Origin: Euryarchaeota archaeon SM23-78
GTDB lineage: Archaea > Nanobdellota > Nanobdellia > Woesearchaeales > SM23-78
Length of the DNA stretch: 64,000 nucleotides
Direction: 5' to 3'
Assembly: GCA_001595785.1 (NCBI GenBank)
Contig: LSSJ01000043.1
Location: forward strand, 1-64,000
Shown here: one piece after another, positions 46,625 through 56,280 of the stretch
How positions within the stretch are numbered: the stretch's first letter is position 1
How the letters are laid out: each line of letters opens with the position of its first letter
Made by a program: the position numbers and the translations under genes
The notes under the pieces: model-generated
What the model saw: only the letters and a program-made list of their open reading frames with translations
Told to the model about the DNA's origin: nothing
Database searches by the model: none

Positions 46625-47650
46625 ATGTTTAAGCAATCCTTTTTTTTAGTTTTGTTAATCATTAGTTTATTTTCTGGTGTGCTTTTCTTGTCCAGTTGTT
46701 ATCCTTCTTCTCCTTATGCTCCTGGCTATAATGAATTGCCTGGTTTTGTTGGGGGCACTATAGGCTTGGCTGTGAATGTTTTAGATGGTGCTCCTCCTAG
46801 TGTTATTCAGGATTATGGTTTGACTCCTTTTTCTTTTGTTATTTCTTTGGAGAATGCTGGTGAAGCCTTGGTTGGGCCTGGCACTGATAATCCTCTTATC
46901 TTGGCTCGTTTAGCTGGGATTCCTCATAAGAATTTTGGTTTAACCCAGGAGTCTGCTGCTCAGGTTCTTGACCATGTGCTTGAGCCTGCTAAGAGGAATT
47001 TTGATGATTCTATTACTCCTGGGGAAATTAGTTATATTAGTTTTGATAATCTTGTTTATAAGCCTGATGTTTTTGAGTCTCTGGCCCTTACTATAAGGGC
47101 AGAGGTGTGTTATGATTATGAGACTTATGCTACTGCTCAGTTCTGTATGAAAAAGGATGTTTTTGATAGTTTTCAGGATGCTAGTATCTGTACTTTAAAA
47201 GGGTATAAGCCGGTTGGTAATAGTGGTGCTCCTCTGCATATTACTGCTGTGTGGGAGGCTCCTATTAATGAGAAGACTGTTCAGCTTAACTTTGTTATTG
47301 AGCACCTGGCTAATGGGGTTTTCTTTTACAGGAGCGCTTATACTGATTTATGGGATGCTTGTGTTATTGATGATATGAATCCTGATATATACAAAATCGA
47401 GGTGTTTGTTGAGCCTGTTCAGGATAATGCTTATTCTCTTGATTGCTTTAGGCTTGATAATCCTTTGCCTGGGGGTGGTGTGTCTGGTAGTGTTAGAATG
47501 TATCGAGGCGCTCCTATCACTATTAACTGCTTTTTAACAAGGCAGACCTCTACTAATGTAAGGATTTATCAGGATTTGATTAATATTAAGCTTAGATACA
47601 GGTATGCTGAGTTCTTGGATGTGCCTATTCTTGTGCAAGGGCATCCTTGA
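46625..47650 (+). CDS. Lipoprotein, family member 4 (closest paralog of member 3)
   Basis: 'LFLSSCYPS'; 'VLDGAPPSVIQDYGLTPFSFVISLENAGEALVG'; same C-terminal domain. Confidence 0.75.
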   Translation: MFKQSFFLVLLIISLFSGVLFLSSCYPSSPYAPGYNELPGFVGGTIGLAVNVLDGAPPSVIQDYGLTPFSFVISLENAGEALVGPGTDNPLILARLAGIPHKNFGLTQESAAQVLDHVLEPAKRNFDDSITPGEISYISFDNLVYKPDVFESLALTIRAEVCYDYETYATAQFCMKKDVFDSFQDASICTLKGYKPVGNSGAPLHITAVWEAPINEKTVQLNFVIEHLANGVFFYRSAYTDLWDACVIDDMNPDIYKIEVFVEPVQDNAYSLDCFRLDNPLPGGGVSGSVRMYRGAPITINCFLTRQTSTNVRIYQDLINIKLRYRYAEFLDVPILVQGHP

Positions 47651-47667
47651 AGAGTTCTTATTTAATG

Positions 47668-48303
47668 TTAAACATACTGTGCCATTAAAGCAGAAGTTGA
47701 TGGCCAGCTAGCATTTCTAGCATCTGTTTTTACTTCTTTCTCTGCATTAAGTATCTTTGAATAAGGACTATGAAATTGTAATGCCTCTTTGATTTTCTGA
47801 ATATTTCTGCTTTGTTCCAAATTATAGTTCTCTTCTTGCCATGCTTTTATAACATCGTAAAGGATGTGCTTTTCCCCAATATTTCTCCTTGTTATATATC
47901 TGCCATAAATATATTGGTGTCCTATACTAACTGGTTTTCCATTATACCAAAAAATAAAGTCATGATTAAAATAAGGCACTTTTCCTTTTTCTAACTCTCC
48001 TGTTGGTTTTGCTCTTATTGCTGTTTTTTCAAAGGCGGGACTTTTAGAGAAACATTGAATTACCCAGTAATAACAGGCTCTTTCTGAATATGGTTCTTGC
48101 GGGTCTTCATCACAACCTTCCAACCAGAACAGCCCCATATTTGATAATTCTTTAGGTTTTGGAACCGCATAGTTCATTTTAAGTTCTTTAGGACCCAAAC
48201 CTAGTTCTCTAACAGTAATTCCAAGAATTTCACCAATACCTCTTCCACTTATGGAAGTGAAGTACAGTGGTAAAATAATTCCATCAAAGGTTTTTTCTTC
48301 CAT
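47668..48303 (-). CDS. Hypothetical protein
   Basis: 211-aa ORF; no recognised domain. Confidence 0.55.
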   Translation of the reverse strand: MEEKTFDGIILPLYFTSISGRGIGEILGITVRELGLGPKELKMNYAVPKPKELSNMGLFWLEGCDEDPQEPYSERACYYWVIQCFSKSPAFEKTAIRAKPTGELEKGKVPYFNHDFIFWYNGKPVSIGHQYIYGRYITRRNIGEKHILYDVIKAWQEENYNLEQSRNIQKIKEALQFHSPYSKILNAEKEVKTDARNASWPSTSALMAQYV

Positions 48304-48468
48304 TGTGCCTTTAAGGAAAGAGTTTGTTTTATTTAAAGATTATTATCAAATCAGCATTTCTAGTTTATTTTTATCACTTCTCTGTGATTAAAAACCAAAA
48401 ACTTTATAAATAAACTGTCTTTACTTTAAGGTAGCAATTATCTTAATTTATAGGAGGAGAAGAGCAAA

Positions 48469-48906
48469 ATGAAAAAGAAAATACTGTTGCTCGGCTTAGT
48501 GGTTCTAGGCATGTTGCTAAGCATGAGTTTAGTGTCAGCCTACACATACAGCCCGTACTACTACACACCGCGAACATACGAGAGACTCGGCTGTACTAAC
48601 TGCGGAACAATGCCTAGGCCAGTGATAGGAACCTCTCCTGACCCTTATGTAAGGATAGGGGGTGCCTTTGGAGCAAGCAGCAACTACATCATAGGCTTAA
48701 GGCCAGGAACCTACTACCAGACACCTTGCGTGCAAAGACCATCCTTCTACTACCAGCCCTGTAACACTAGGACCAACTGGTTAGGTGGATACGGAACATA
48801 TGGTGGTTACTACGGCTCATGGGGAGGCTATGGTGGAGGCTACACCTACCCATACTATGGTACGCAGTACTCAAACATTAACTACATTTACAGCGGAATC
48901 TTATAA
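48469..48906 (+). CDS. Secreted Tyr/Gly-rich protein
   Basis: Signal peptide 'MKKKILLLGLVVLGMLLSMSLVSA' then YSPYYYTP...GGYGTYGGYYGSWGGYGGGYTYPYYG. Confidence 0.75.
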   Translation: MKKKILLLGLVVLGMLLSMSLVSAYTYSPYYYTPRTYERLGCTNCGTMPRPVIGTSPDPYVRIGGAFGASSNYIIGLRPGTYYQTPCVQRPSFYYQPCNTRTNWLGGYGTYGGYYGSWGGYGGGYTYPYYGTQYSNINYIYSGIL

Positions 48907-48950
48907 AAACTATTTTTTATTTTACTACCACAAAAATTTATTAAACTAAA

Positions 48951-49310
48951 ATGAAAAATAGCCATATAACCCAAGGACTAATTCTGAGCTTAATGATTTT
49001 TCTCTTAGGATTTGGCACCTTACTATACAGCTACAGCAGACCATCCTATTATGGACAGTATAATTATAGATACAATTATGCATACAATCCTTATGTACCT
49101 TATTATGCTTATAGAGGAGCAGGACCTTATCCAATGCCAAGCACATGCAGCACATGGAATGGCTGCGGAAACACCTACAACAGTTATATATATGTGCATA
49201 ATAAATTGGATTATACTTATTACACCAATCCCTGGCTATTAGAGCCAAGAAGAATGAGCAATCATCAATGGATGATACCAGGATTATGGCCAGAGAGGGC
49301 GTGGTATTGA
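48951..49310 (+). CDS. Membrane-anchored/secreted Tyr-rich protein
   Basis: N-terminal hydrophobic segment, then 'YSYSRPSYYGQYNYRYNYAYNPYVPYYAYRG'. Confidence 0.68.
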   Translation: MKNSHITQGLILSLMIFLLGFGTLLYSYSRPSYYGQYNYRYNYAYNPYVPYYAYRGAGPYPMPSTCSTWNGCGNTYNSYIYVHNKLDYTYYTNPWLLEPRRMSNHQWMIPGLWPERAWY

Positions 49311-49312
49311 GG

Positions 49313-49834
49313 ATGATCATTAGACCTTATTCTGAAGATGATTTTAGAGGAATAGTAGCTTTAGTTCATAGCATTCAGGACACAGAGAGCTGGCCTATTG
49401 TTTATCCAGGCGGATGGGATAAAGAAAGAATAAAACAAGAATTTGACCCAATGAAAGAGTATAAAGATTCCTTATTCCTTGTTTCTGAATCCCAAGGCAT
49501 AATAACAGGATTAATTGCAGGTCATGACTTAGAACCATTTATTAGTAATGAGATGCTTCATCTAACTAACAAGTTTAAAGAGCTAGGCTTAACTAATTCA
49601 AAATTTTTTTATCAAAGAGACATAATGATACATAAAGATTTTCAAAGAGGTTTTCTAGGATTCAGGCTTTTTAATGAGTTAAAAAAACATGCTATAGAAA
49701 AGGGTTATAATAAACTAGTCACAAGAGCACCTCCTTTAAATAAGAGAGGAATTGATTTTTTTGTGAGAGTAGGATATACAGAAATATTTAAAGATGATAA
49801 TCCTAAAAGAGTTTATTTTAATATGAATTTATGA
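49313..49834 (+). CDS. GNAT-family N-acetyltransferase
   Basis: 'MIIRPYSEDDFRGIVALVHSI...IMIHKDFQRGFLGFRLFNELKKHAIEKGYNKL'. Confidence 0.75.
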   Translation: MIIRPYSEDDFRGIVALVHSIQDTESWPIVYPGGWDKERIKQEFDPMKEYKDSLFLVSESQGIITGLIAGHDLEPFISNEMLHLTNKFKELGLTNSKFFYQRDIMIHKDFQRGFLGFRLFNELKKHAIEKGYNKLVTRAPPLNKRGIDFFVRVGYTEIFKDDNPKRVYFNMNL

Positions 49835-50794
49835 ATTAATAAGAACAAACTTACTCAGCAATGCTTCTAACTGTATAAACTCATCACTGCCTTCTACCAT
49901 TCTGAACTCTGCTTCTCCGCACTCTTTTACCATCTCTAGTTTTTTCTTGTTATCAACCTTTTCTAAATGCCAGATTTCCTGCTGAATCTGTTTTATAACA
50001 TCAAGACCTGCTAAGCCATGGTTAAGCATGGTGTCAAGCAGTTTATTCTTTGCACCTGAGAAATCTCCTTTAACACATTTTTGCAGTACTTCACCTATCT
50101 CTTTGGGATGAGCAGCACTTGCAATGCTATAGATTAAGTCCTCTGATATCTTGTTCTTAATAGCAGCACTGCTCTGCATAATGTTCTCTAATCTTCTGCA
50201 GTCTCCTTGGCTTATCTCGTATAATGCTTCCTTGGCTTTTGTATCTGTTGTTAGTTTTTCTGCTTTTGCTATGTGGTCAATAATCTTATTGATATCCTCT
50301 TTTGGCAAAGGCTTGAAACGAAAAACACTGCACCTTGATTGTATAGGGTCAATAATCTTGCTTGAATAATTGCATGAAAGAATAAACCTGCATGTTTGAG
50401 TATAGTTTTCCATGGTTCTCCTTAGGGCTTGCTGAGCATCCTTGGTAAGAGCATCGCACTCATCAAGATAGATAATTTTAAAAGGAACATCGCCAATAGC
50501 CCTGGTACGCGCAAAGTCCTTGACCTTAACCCTTATTACATCAATGCCGCGCTCATCACTGGCATTTAACTCTAAAAAATTATTATGCCACCCTTCACCA
50601 AACAATTTTTTAGCAATAACCAAAGCCAGGGTTGTTTTACCAACACCAGCAGGCCCAGCAAATAATAAATGAGGCATGTTCTTCTTCTTAACAAAAGCCT
50701 CTACTCGCTTGACAATTTCATCCTGCCCCTTAACCTCATCAAAGTCCTTAGGCCTGTACTTCTCAGTCCAGATGGCAATGTCTTCTGGCTTCAT
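49829..50794 (-). CDS. rfcS: Replication factor C small subunit
   Basis: 'WTEKYRPKDFDEVKGQDEIV', 'AGPAGVGKTTLA', 'LNASDERGIDVIR', 'LDECDALTKDAQQALRRTME'. Confidence 0.95.
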   Translation of the reverse strand: MKPEDIAIWTEKYRPKDFDEVKGQDEIVKRVEAFVKKKNMPHLLFAGPAGVGKTTLALVIAKKLFGEGWHNNFLELNASDERGIDVIRVKVKDFARTRAIGDVPFKIIYLDECDALTKDAQQALRRTMENYTQTCRFILSCNYSSKIIDPIQSRCSVFRFKPLPKEDINKIIDHIAKAEKLTTDTKAKEALYEISQGDCRRLENIMQSSAAIKNKISEDLIYSIASAAHPKEIGEVLQKCVKGDFSGAKNKLLDTMLNHGLAGLDVIKQIQQEIWHLEKVDNKKKLEMVKECGEAEFRMVEGSDEFIQLEALLSKFVLINS

Positions 50795-50869
50795 ATTAGA
50801 AAAATAAGAATTGTGTTTGGTTTAAAAAACTTATGTTAAGATAAGTAAGAGAGCAAGAAACAAATATTT

Positions 50870-51139
50870 TTATACAATATCCTCCTCTGCTACCACCATG
50901 AAGTCTCCTATTGCTATTACTGCGCTAAAAGGTATGAGTAATTCTCCTTCCTTGGTTTTTTCAAGCTCTAAGCGCTCTGTATAACTAGTAGGGTTCTTAA
51001 GCACCATATGGATTAACTCTCCAGAGCCTGTCTCAAAGACAATATCTCCTACCTCTCCAAACCTTTTCCCTGTCTTAGAAACAACAGTCTTGCCAATTAA
51101 TTGTTTTGAAAACTTTTTATCCTCCTCAGCCATAATCAT
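50870..51139 (-). CDS. PRC-barrel domain protein
   Basis: 'KQLIGKTVVSKTGKRFGEVGDIVFETGSGELIHMVL'. Confidence 0.82.
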   Translation of the reverse strand: MIMAEEDKKFSKQLIGKTVVSKTGKRFGEVGDIVFETGSGELIHMVLKNPTSYTERLELEKTKEGELLIPFSAVIAIGDFMVVAEEDIV

Positions 51140-51338
51140 CCCTCCAAATAGGTTATCGTGAAAAAGTTATAATTTAATGAGTTGGTTGTAGTATATAAAG
51201 TTTTTGCTCTGGCTAGCTTTGTTGGGTTGAAAATGATGGTTATTACCCTTATTTTTAGAGGAGACTTATGAGCAAAAACCCTTTTTAGCACCACTCTGAA
51301 GGTAAAATTTATATAACACCACTATCATAAGTACTAAT

Positions 51339-52394
51339 ATGAGCACCTGGTACGAGCAGCTAGGCTTTAAAGACAACCCTTTGGATGTGAGGCCCAATCC
51401 CTTACTTGTCGGATTGGAACGCCAGGAAGAAATACTGGTTAATCACGTCCTTAAAGGAGAGATATGTTTTCTTAATGGCTTAACAGGCAGCGGCAAGTCT
51501 TCTTTGTTGGTGAGGGTTCAGAGGAATCTTAAGAATCATAAATTTGTTTATCTTGATGCACAGGAATTGCCTAAAGACTTTAACCTAGAGGAAGAATTGA
51601 AAAAGAAGAGGAGCTTTTTTGATAGAATAAGATTGAAAAGTCATCCTACAAAAACACCTGTGCTAATCATTGATGAGTTCCAAGCAACAGACCCTGACCT
51701 TATACTAGAGGCAAGGGCTAAATGGGAGAATCCTGAGGAAAAAAAGATTAAGAGTATTATAATAGCTCAGATAAGCAAGTATCTTAAAAATGTGACTCCT
51801 GCTTTCAAAGAACGCCTGGGTAGCAGAACAATTCTCTTGCCCACGCTTGATGATGAGGAGCTTAAAGAGGTATTAAAGCTAAGATTACAGGTAAAGAGAA
51901 ACATCAATTATTATAACAAACTACACAACGAAGCAATCAACCTGCTGGTTGCTTGTGCTGACGGTAATCCTCGTAAATTATTAGAATACACTGATATGAT
52001 TTTTGATTTTCATTACAGGAAGTTCAGGTATAACAATCCAATGCTTGTTAACAAGACGTACATGGTCACTTATTGGGGTGCAAAAGAGATTCTTGAGTTA
52101 AAGGATGTTAATGTTAATGCTTATGTTTATCTTGAGAAAGAGGATAAGAAGAGAAAGCTGCAAGCCTTTGAGAAGAGATTTACCAAGCAGCAACAAGACT
52201 GGTTAGTATTCTTAATGACAGGTTCAAAGTCTTTACAACACATGGCCAGGCATTTCAAGATTTCTGAATCAACAGCTGCTAAAAAGCTCAAGGAGCTGAA
52301 AGACAAAGGAGCAGTTGTAAAATCAGGTAAAAGAGGAAGAAAACAGTTATGGCAGGCTAGTCCTCATGTTAAGAGGTTAAGGGTTAAGGTCTGA
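51339..52394 (+). CDS. AAA/STAND-like ATPase with C-terminal wHTH
   Basis: ExeA-like N-terminus 'YEQLGFKDNPLDVRPNPLLVG', Walker A 'LTGSGKSSL', Walker B 'VLIIDEFQ', C-terminal 'FKISESTAAKKLKELKDKGAVV'. Confidence 0.72.
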   Translation: MSTWYEQLGFKDNPLDVRPNPLLVGLERQEEILVNHVLKGEICFLNGLTGSGKSSLLVRVQRNLKNHKFVYLDAQELPKDFNLEEELKKKRSFFDRIRLKSHPTKTPVLIIDEFQATDPDLILEARAKWENPEEKKIKSIIIAQISKYLKNVTPAFKERLGSRTILLPTLDDEELKEVLKLRLQVKRNINYYNKLHNEAINLLVACADGNPRKLLEYTDMIFDFHYRKFRYNNPMLVNKTYMVTYWGAKEILELKDVNVNAYVYLEKEDKKRKLQAFEKRFTKQQQDWLVFLMTGSKSLQHMARHFKISESTAAKKLKELKDKGAVVKSGKRGRKQLWQASPHVKRLRVKV

Positions 52395-52406
52395 GTTAAG
52401 GTAAAA

Positions 52407-54185
52407 ATGAAGTTTCATTTAATATCTGTTTTAATAGTATTAATCTTACTTGCCAGTTGTTCGGATAATATCTCTCGAGAAGATCAAGCTGTAAGTAAAA
52501 AACAAATATATTTTGATAGGGATTGTGATAATAAAAATATCTCTTTTGTAACAGATTATAATATAAAAATTAAGTCTCCGAGTACAGGCACTACAGGAAC
52601 GTCTACTAGTTATAAAGATATTTACGCATATTTTACTTTTAATGACACAGTATATGTCCTTTATATTGGTACGATTGGTTCTGCTGCTAGCAGATATTAT
52701 CCTATAGGAAAAGAATATTACGCGTATTATGACGGTTCTTCTGTTTATGTAAATGCAACCACAAGAACTCCTGTCGAATTTTTTAGACAACGCTATGGAA
52801 GGGAACTGAATGTTTCCGGAACTTTCCATTGTAAATGGAATTTAGGGAAGTTTAGTACAAATGGACTTAACTTTTCATTAGGGGACTTTAATAGAAGTAT
52901 TGAGGATAAGAAATTTGCATTTGAGTACTGCTCTCTTTTCGTACAAAACTTTAGGAGTGGTTCTTTAAAAGATAAATGTTTATTATATTATTATAACAAA
53001 ACCTTTAATAGAAGTATTGAGGATAAGAAATTTGCATTTGAGTACTGCTCTCTTTTCGTACAAAACCTTGGGAGTGGTTCTTTAAAAGATAAATGTTTAT
53101 TATATTATTATAACAAAACAAAGGACATCATTTTTTGCCGAAATATGGAGCAGCTAAATTATGCTTGCATATTAAAATTAGTTATATTGGATAAAGATTT
53201 GAATTATTGCTATAAAGTTAAGCATAAAGGCGAGTGTTTCTTTATATTTGCTAATATATCTAAAGACATTCAAGTTTGTGATAAATGTGACGACGATCTC
53301 TGCAGAGAATCATGTAAATTTTTATATATACTTGAAAATCTAAACTATGAAGATTGTGAGCTTTTGAATAATGAAATTGGAAAAAAATATGATTATCTAT
53401 ACAAATGTTATATAAATTTTACATTAATAAATCAGGATGAAAAATTATGTACAAGAATAGAAGATGACTTAAATAAGTGGCGCTGCTTTGAGAAATTAGC
53501 TTTGAAGACACATGATGAAACTCTTTGTGATAAAAGTAAAGATATTTTTCCTACAAATGTTGCTTTGAGAAATTTAGGAAGGAGGTGTGTCAATAATGTG
53601 GCTGTTGCGAAAAGAGATATTTCTTTATGTTTTACTGAAGAAAACACACTTGGTGATTCTGAGTGTATTGATAATATTGCTGTTGATAGTAAGGATTCTG
53701 AATTTTGTGATTATATAAACTATGAAAAAGGTCGTTTCTTGTGCTTATGGCATGTTGCAAAAGAAGTTGGAGATATCTCTATCTGTAATGAAATAAAGAA
53801 TATAGAACTTTATGACTTCTGCATTAAAGATGTAGTGACTGAATTTAAATTAAACAGGTCTGAAGCATGTGATCAGATACAAGATGAATATTTGAATTAT
53901 CTGTGTCTTTCTGACGTGGCTTTCAACTCAAATAATTATGATTTTTGTTTTAAGATAGAAGATGAAAGTAAACGTGAAGTTTGTTTGTCAAAGATGGCAA
54001 TAAAACTAAATAATGTAGATCTGTGTATTATGATTTCTGATTCTGATTTACATTGTTATTGTATTTTACAGTTGGCAGATAAAAATAGTAATGTTTCGAT
54101 ATGCGATTTTATGATTAAAGAAAGCAATACTTGTTCAAAAAAGAGTTGTATTGATCTATACCCTTTTATTAGGTTTGATTCATAA
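52407..54185 (+). CDS. Lipoprotein with tandem two-Cys helical repeats
   Basis: Lipobox 'ILLASC'; many 'D..LC..I.D......C....A....D' repeats; internal 117-bp tandem duplication. Confidence 0.75.
   Translation: MKFHLISVLIVLILLASCSDNISREDQAVSKKQIYFDRDCDNKNISFVTDYNIKIKSPSTGTTGTSTSYKDIYAYFTFNDTVYVLYIGTIGSAASRYYPIGKEYYAYYDGSSVYVNATTRTPVEFFRQRYGRELNVSGTFHCKWNLGKFSTNGLNFSLGDFNRSIEDKKFAFEYCSLFVQNFRSGSLKDKCLLYYYNKTFNRSIEDKKFAFEYCSLFVQNLGSGSLKDKCLLYYYNKTKDIIFCRNMEQLNYACILKLVILDKDLNYCYKVKHKGECFFIFANISKDIQVCDKCDDDLCRESCKFLYILENLNYEDCELLNNEIGKKYDYLYKCYINFTLINQDEKLCTRIEDDLNKWRCFEKLALKTHDETLCDKSKDIFPTNVALRNLGRRCVNNVAVAKRDISLCFTEENTLGDSECIDNIAVDSKDSEFCDYINYEKGRFLCLWHVAKEVGDISICNEIKNIELYDFCIKDVVTEFKLNRSEACDQIQDEYLNYLCLSDVAFNSNNYDFCFKIEDESKREVCLSKMAIKLNNVDLCIMISDSDLHCYCILQLADKNSNVSICDFMIKESNTCSKKSCIDLYPFIRFDS
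52886..53119 (+). repeat. 117-bp tandem duplication (x2) within CDS
   Basis: CTTTAATAGAAGTATTGAGGATAAG... repeats with 117-nt offset and about 2 visible differences. Confidence 0.9.
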
Positions 54186-54295
54186 AGAAAAAGAATCTAT
54201 AATTATAATAATTAGAGATATCTCAAAGCTAAGTTATAAAACTCAACCTATCTTTTCTGCAAATATTTATAAATTTTGTTCTAGTTCTCATCTCT

Positions 54296-54994
54296 ATGTA
54301 CAACCCTATTCAGTTATCAGGAGCTATTGAAAAAATTGTTTCAAAAGAGGATAAGAGAAAATATTATCGTTTCAGACCAGCCAGGTATTATGGCGGCATC
54401 TCAACTGCTGATTGTGTTGGGTGTAATCTTAGGTGTCGCTATTGCTGGTCATGGAATGTTGTTAATAATCCTGGTAAAACAGGAAAATTTTATTCTCCAC
54501 AAGAGGTTGCTAATAAATTAATAAGTATTGCAAAGAAGTTTGGTTATAAACAGCTCAGGGTTAGTGGTAATGAGCCTACACTTGCAAAGCATCATTTGCT
54601 TAAGTTAATTAGTTTGATACCTAATGATTATTTATTCATTCTTGAAACCAATGGTATTTTAATTGGTCATGATAATGAATATGCAAAAGAGCTAAGCAAA
54701 TATAAGAATCTGCACGTAAGGGTTAGTCTTAAAGCTAGCAATAAAGAAGAATTCTTAAAACTAACAGGCGCAGAGCCAGAGTTCTTTGATTACCAGTTAA
54801 AAGCCTTAGAAAATCTTGAAAAAAATAAGGTAAGTTATCATCCTGCTGTTATAGAATTAGCAAAAGATATTAATGGATTAAGAAAAAGATTAGAAAAAAT
54901 AAATAATAATTTACCAGCAGAACTAGAGATAGAGCCATTAATAGAGTATCCTGCTGTTATGAGTAGGTTGAGGAAGTTAGGTAATAAAATTTAA
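54296..54994 (+). CDS. Radical SAM protein
   Basis: CNLRCRYCW motif. Confidence 0.85.
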   Translation: MYNPIQLSGAIEKIVSKEDKRKYYRFRPARYYGGISTADCVGCNLRCRYCWSWNVVNNPGKTGKFYSPQEVANKLISIAKKFGYKQLRVSGNEPTLAKHHLLKLISLIPNDYLFILETNGILIGHDNEYAKELSKYKNLHVRVSLKASNKEEFLKLTGAEPEFFDYQLKALENLEKNKVSYHPAVIELAKDINGLRKRLEKINNNLPAELEIEPLIEYPAVMSRLRKLGNKI

Positions 54995-55049
54995 GCTTGA
55001 ATTTTTTGTTATAAAGAAATATGTTTGGTTCAAGCAGGCGAGAAATTTT

Positions 55050-55310
55050 TTATTTTTCTTTAATATCCCAGTATTTACTTAGGTAATCACAAATGTTTTT
55101 ATCTAATTCTGTTTTTAATCTAAATTCTATTGTTTGCTCTGCTACTCGGATTATATATTCTTCTATACTTCCTTTTGTTTTTGGAAATCTATCTGTATCA
55201 GTCAATATTCCTAATATGGTATTTCCTTCAACAATCATATCAAGATTTAATCTATATTTCTTTACTTTTTCCAGAGTGTCTTCTTTTGGTTTTAATATAT
55301 AATGTGGCAT
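55050..55310 (-). CDS. Hypothetical small protein
   Basis: ORF 'MPHYILKPKEDTLEKVKKYRLNL'. Confidence 0.5.
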   Translation of the reverse strand: MPHYILKPKEDTLEKVKKYRLNLDMIVEGNTILGILTDTDRFPKTKGSIEEYIIRVAEQTIEFRLKTELDKNICDYLSKYWDIKEK

Positions 55311-55374
55311 GCAACAAAGTATTAATCTAATATTTATAAACATTTCTTTTATAATTATTTGAAAATAGTATCTA

Positions 55375-56277
55375 TTAAGTTATAAAATTCAACCCCAGCT
55401 TCTCAGCATACCCCTCTGCTTCTTCAAACTCTTCTCTTTTTAATCCTCTGTTAATCTCAGGGTAGTATTTTGCTTTAAATTCTGGTCTGTACTGGTCCAT
55501 TAGATTCAGTACTGCCTTATCCTTAAAGTTTTCTGCTATAAACTCAAGGATTGGCTTTGTACAGCACTCAACATGGTTAGGTAGAACAAGATGCCTTATA
55601 ACAAGCTCTGCGTCCTTGAATGCTAGCAAGTGGTTTCTCATAATAACATCCATGTAATTATCAATCTTACTCAGTCTTTTTGCACACTCATCATTGCCAT
55701 ACTTAAAATCACTTAGATAAACATCAACAACATCTTTGAGCAAGTCCATGCTTTTCTCTGACATGTAAAAGTTTGAGTTCCACACAACTGGTATATTGCT
55801 CTTGACAAAGGTTAAGGTCTTTAAAATAAAAGGCAGATACGGAGTTGGTTCTCCTCCTACAAAATTAACATTTCTGCAATGCTTATACCTATCAATTATC
55901 TCTGCTAATTCTTCTTCTGTAAATGTATGCCCTATTTCAAAGCCTTGGCTAATGGTCCAGTTCTGGCAGAACTGACACTTAAAAGTACAGTTCATAAAAA
56001 ATATGGTAAAACTAGGCACCAGAAAAGGCTCTTCTCCCATGTGCACAAAATAGCTTGATACATCAATCTTATTACCAACACCACAAACACCGAGTTTTCC
56101 TTTTAACCTGTTAACCTTGCATTTATGTTCGCATAACTCACACTTTGCAAGCAGCTTATAAGCCTTTTTTATTTTTTCATCTAATAATTTCTTATTAAGC
56201 TTAAACCTAGGCTTTTTTTCTTGGTCAAGAATCTTATCATAAACAGGTAATGCTTTTCTTATCTGAGGGTTTAACAT
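55375..56277 (-). CDS. Radical SAM protein, pyruvate-formate-lyase-activase-like
   Basis: 'CELCEHKCKVNRLKGKLGVCG' and 'CTFKCQFCQNW'. Confidence 0.87.
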   Translation of the reverse strand: MLNPQIRKALPVYDKILDQEKKPRFKLNKKLLDEKIKKAYKLLAKCELCEHKCKVNRLKGKLGVCGVGNKIDVSSYFVHMGEEPFLVPSFTIFFMNCTFKCQFCQNWTISQGFEIGHTFTEEELAEIIDRYKHCRNVNFVGGEPTPYLPFILKTLTFVKSNIPVVWNSNFYMSEKSMDLLKDVVDVYLSDFKYGNDECAKRLSKIDNYMDVIMRNHLLAFKDAELVIRHLVLPNHVECCTKPILEFIAENFKDKAVLNLMDQYRPEFKAKYYPEINRGLKREEFEEAEGYAEKLGLNFIT

Positions 56278-56280
56278 TTT

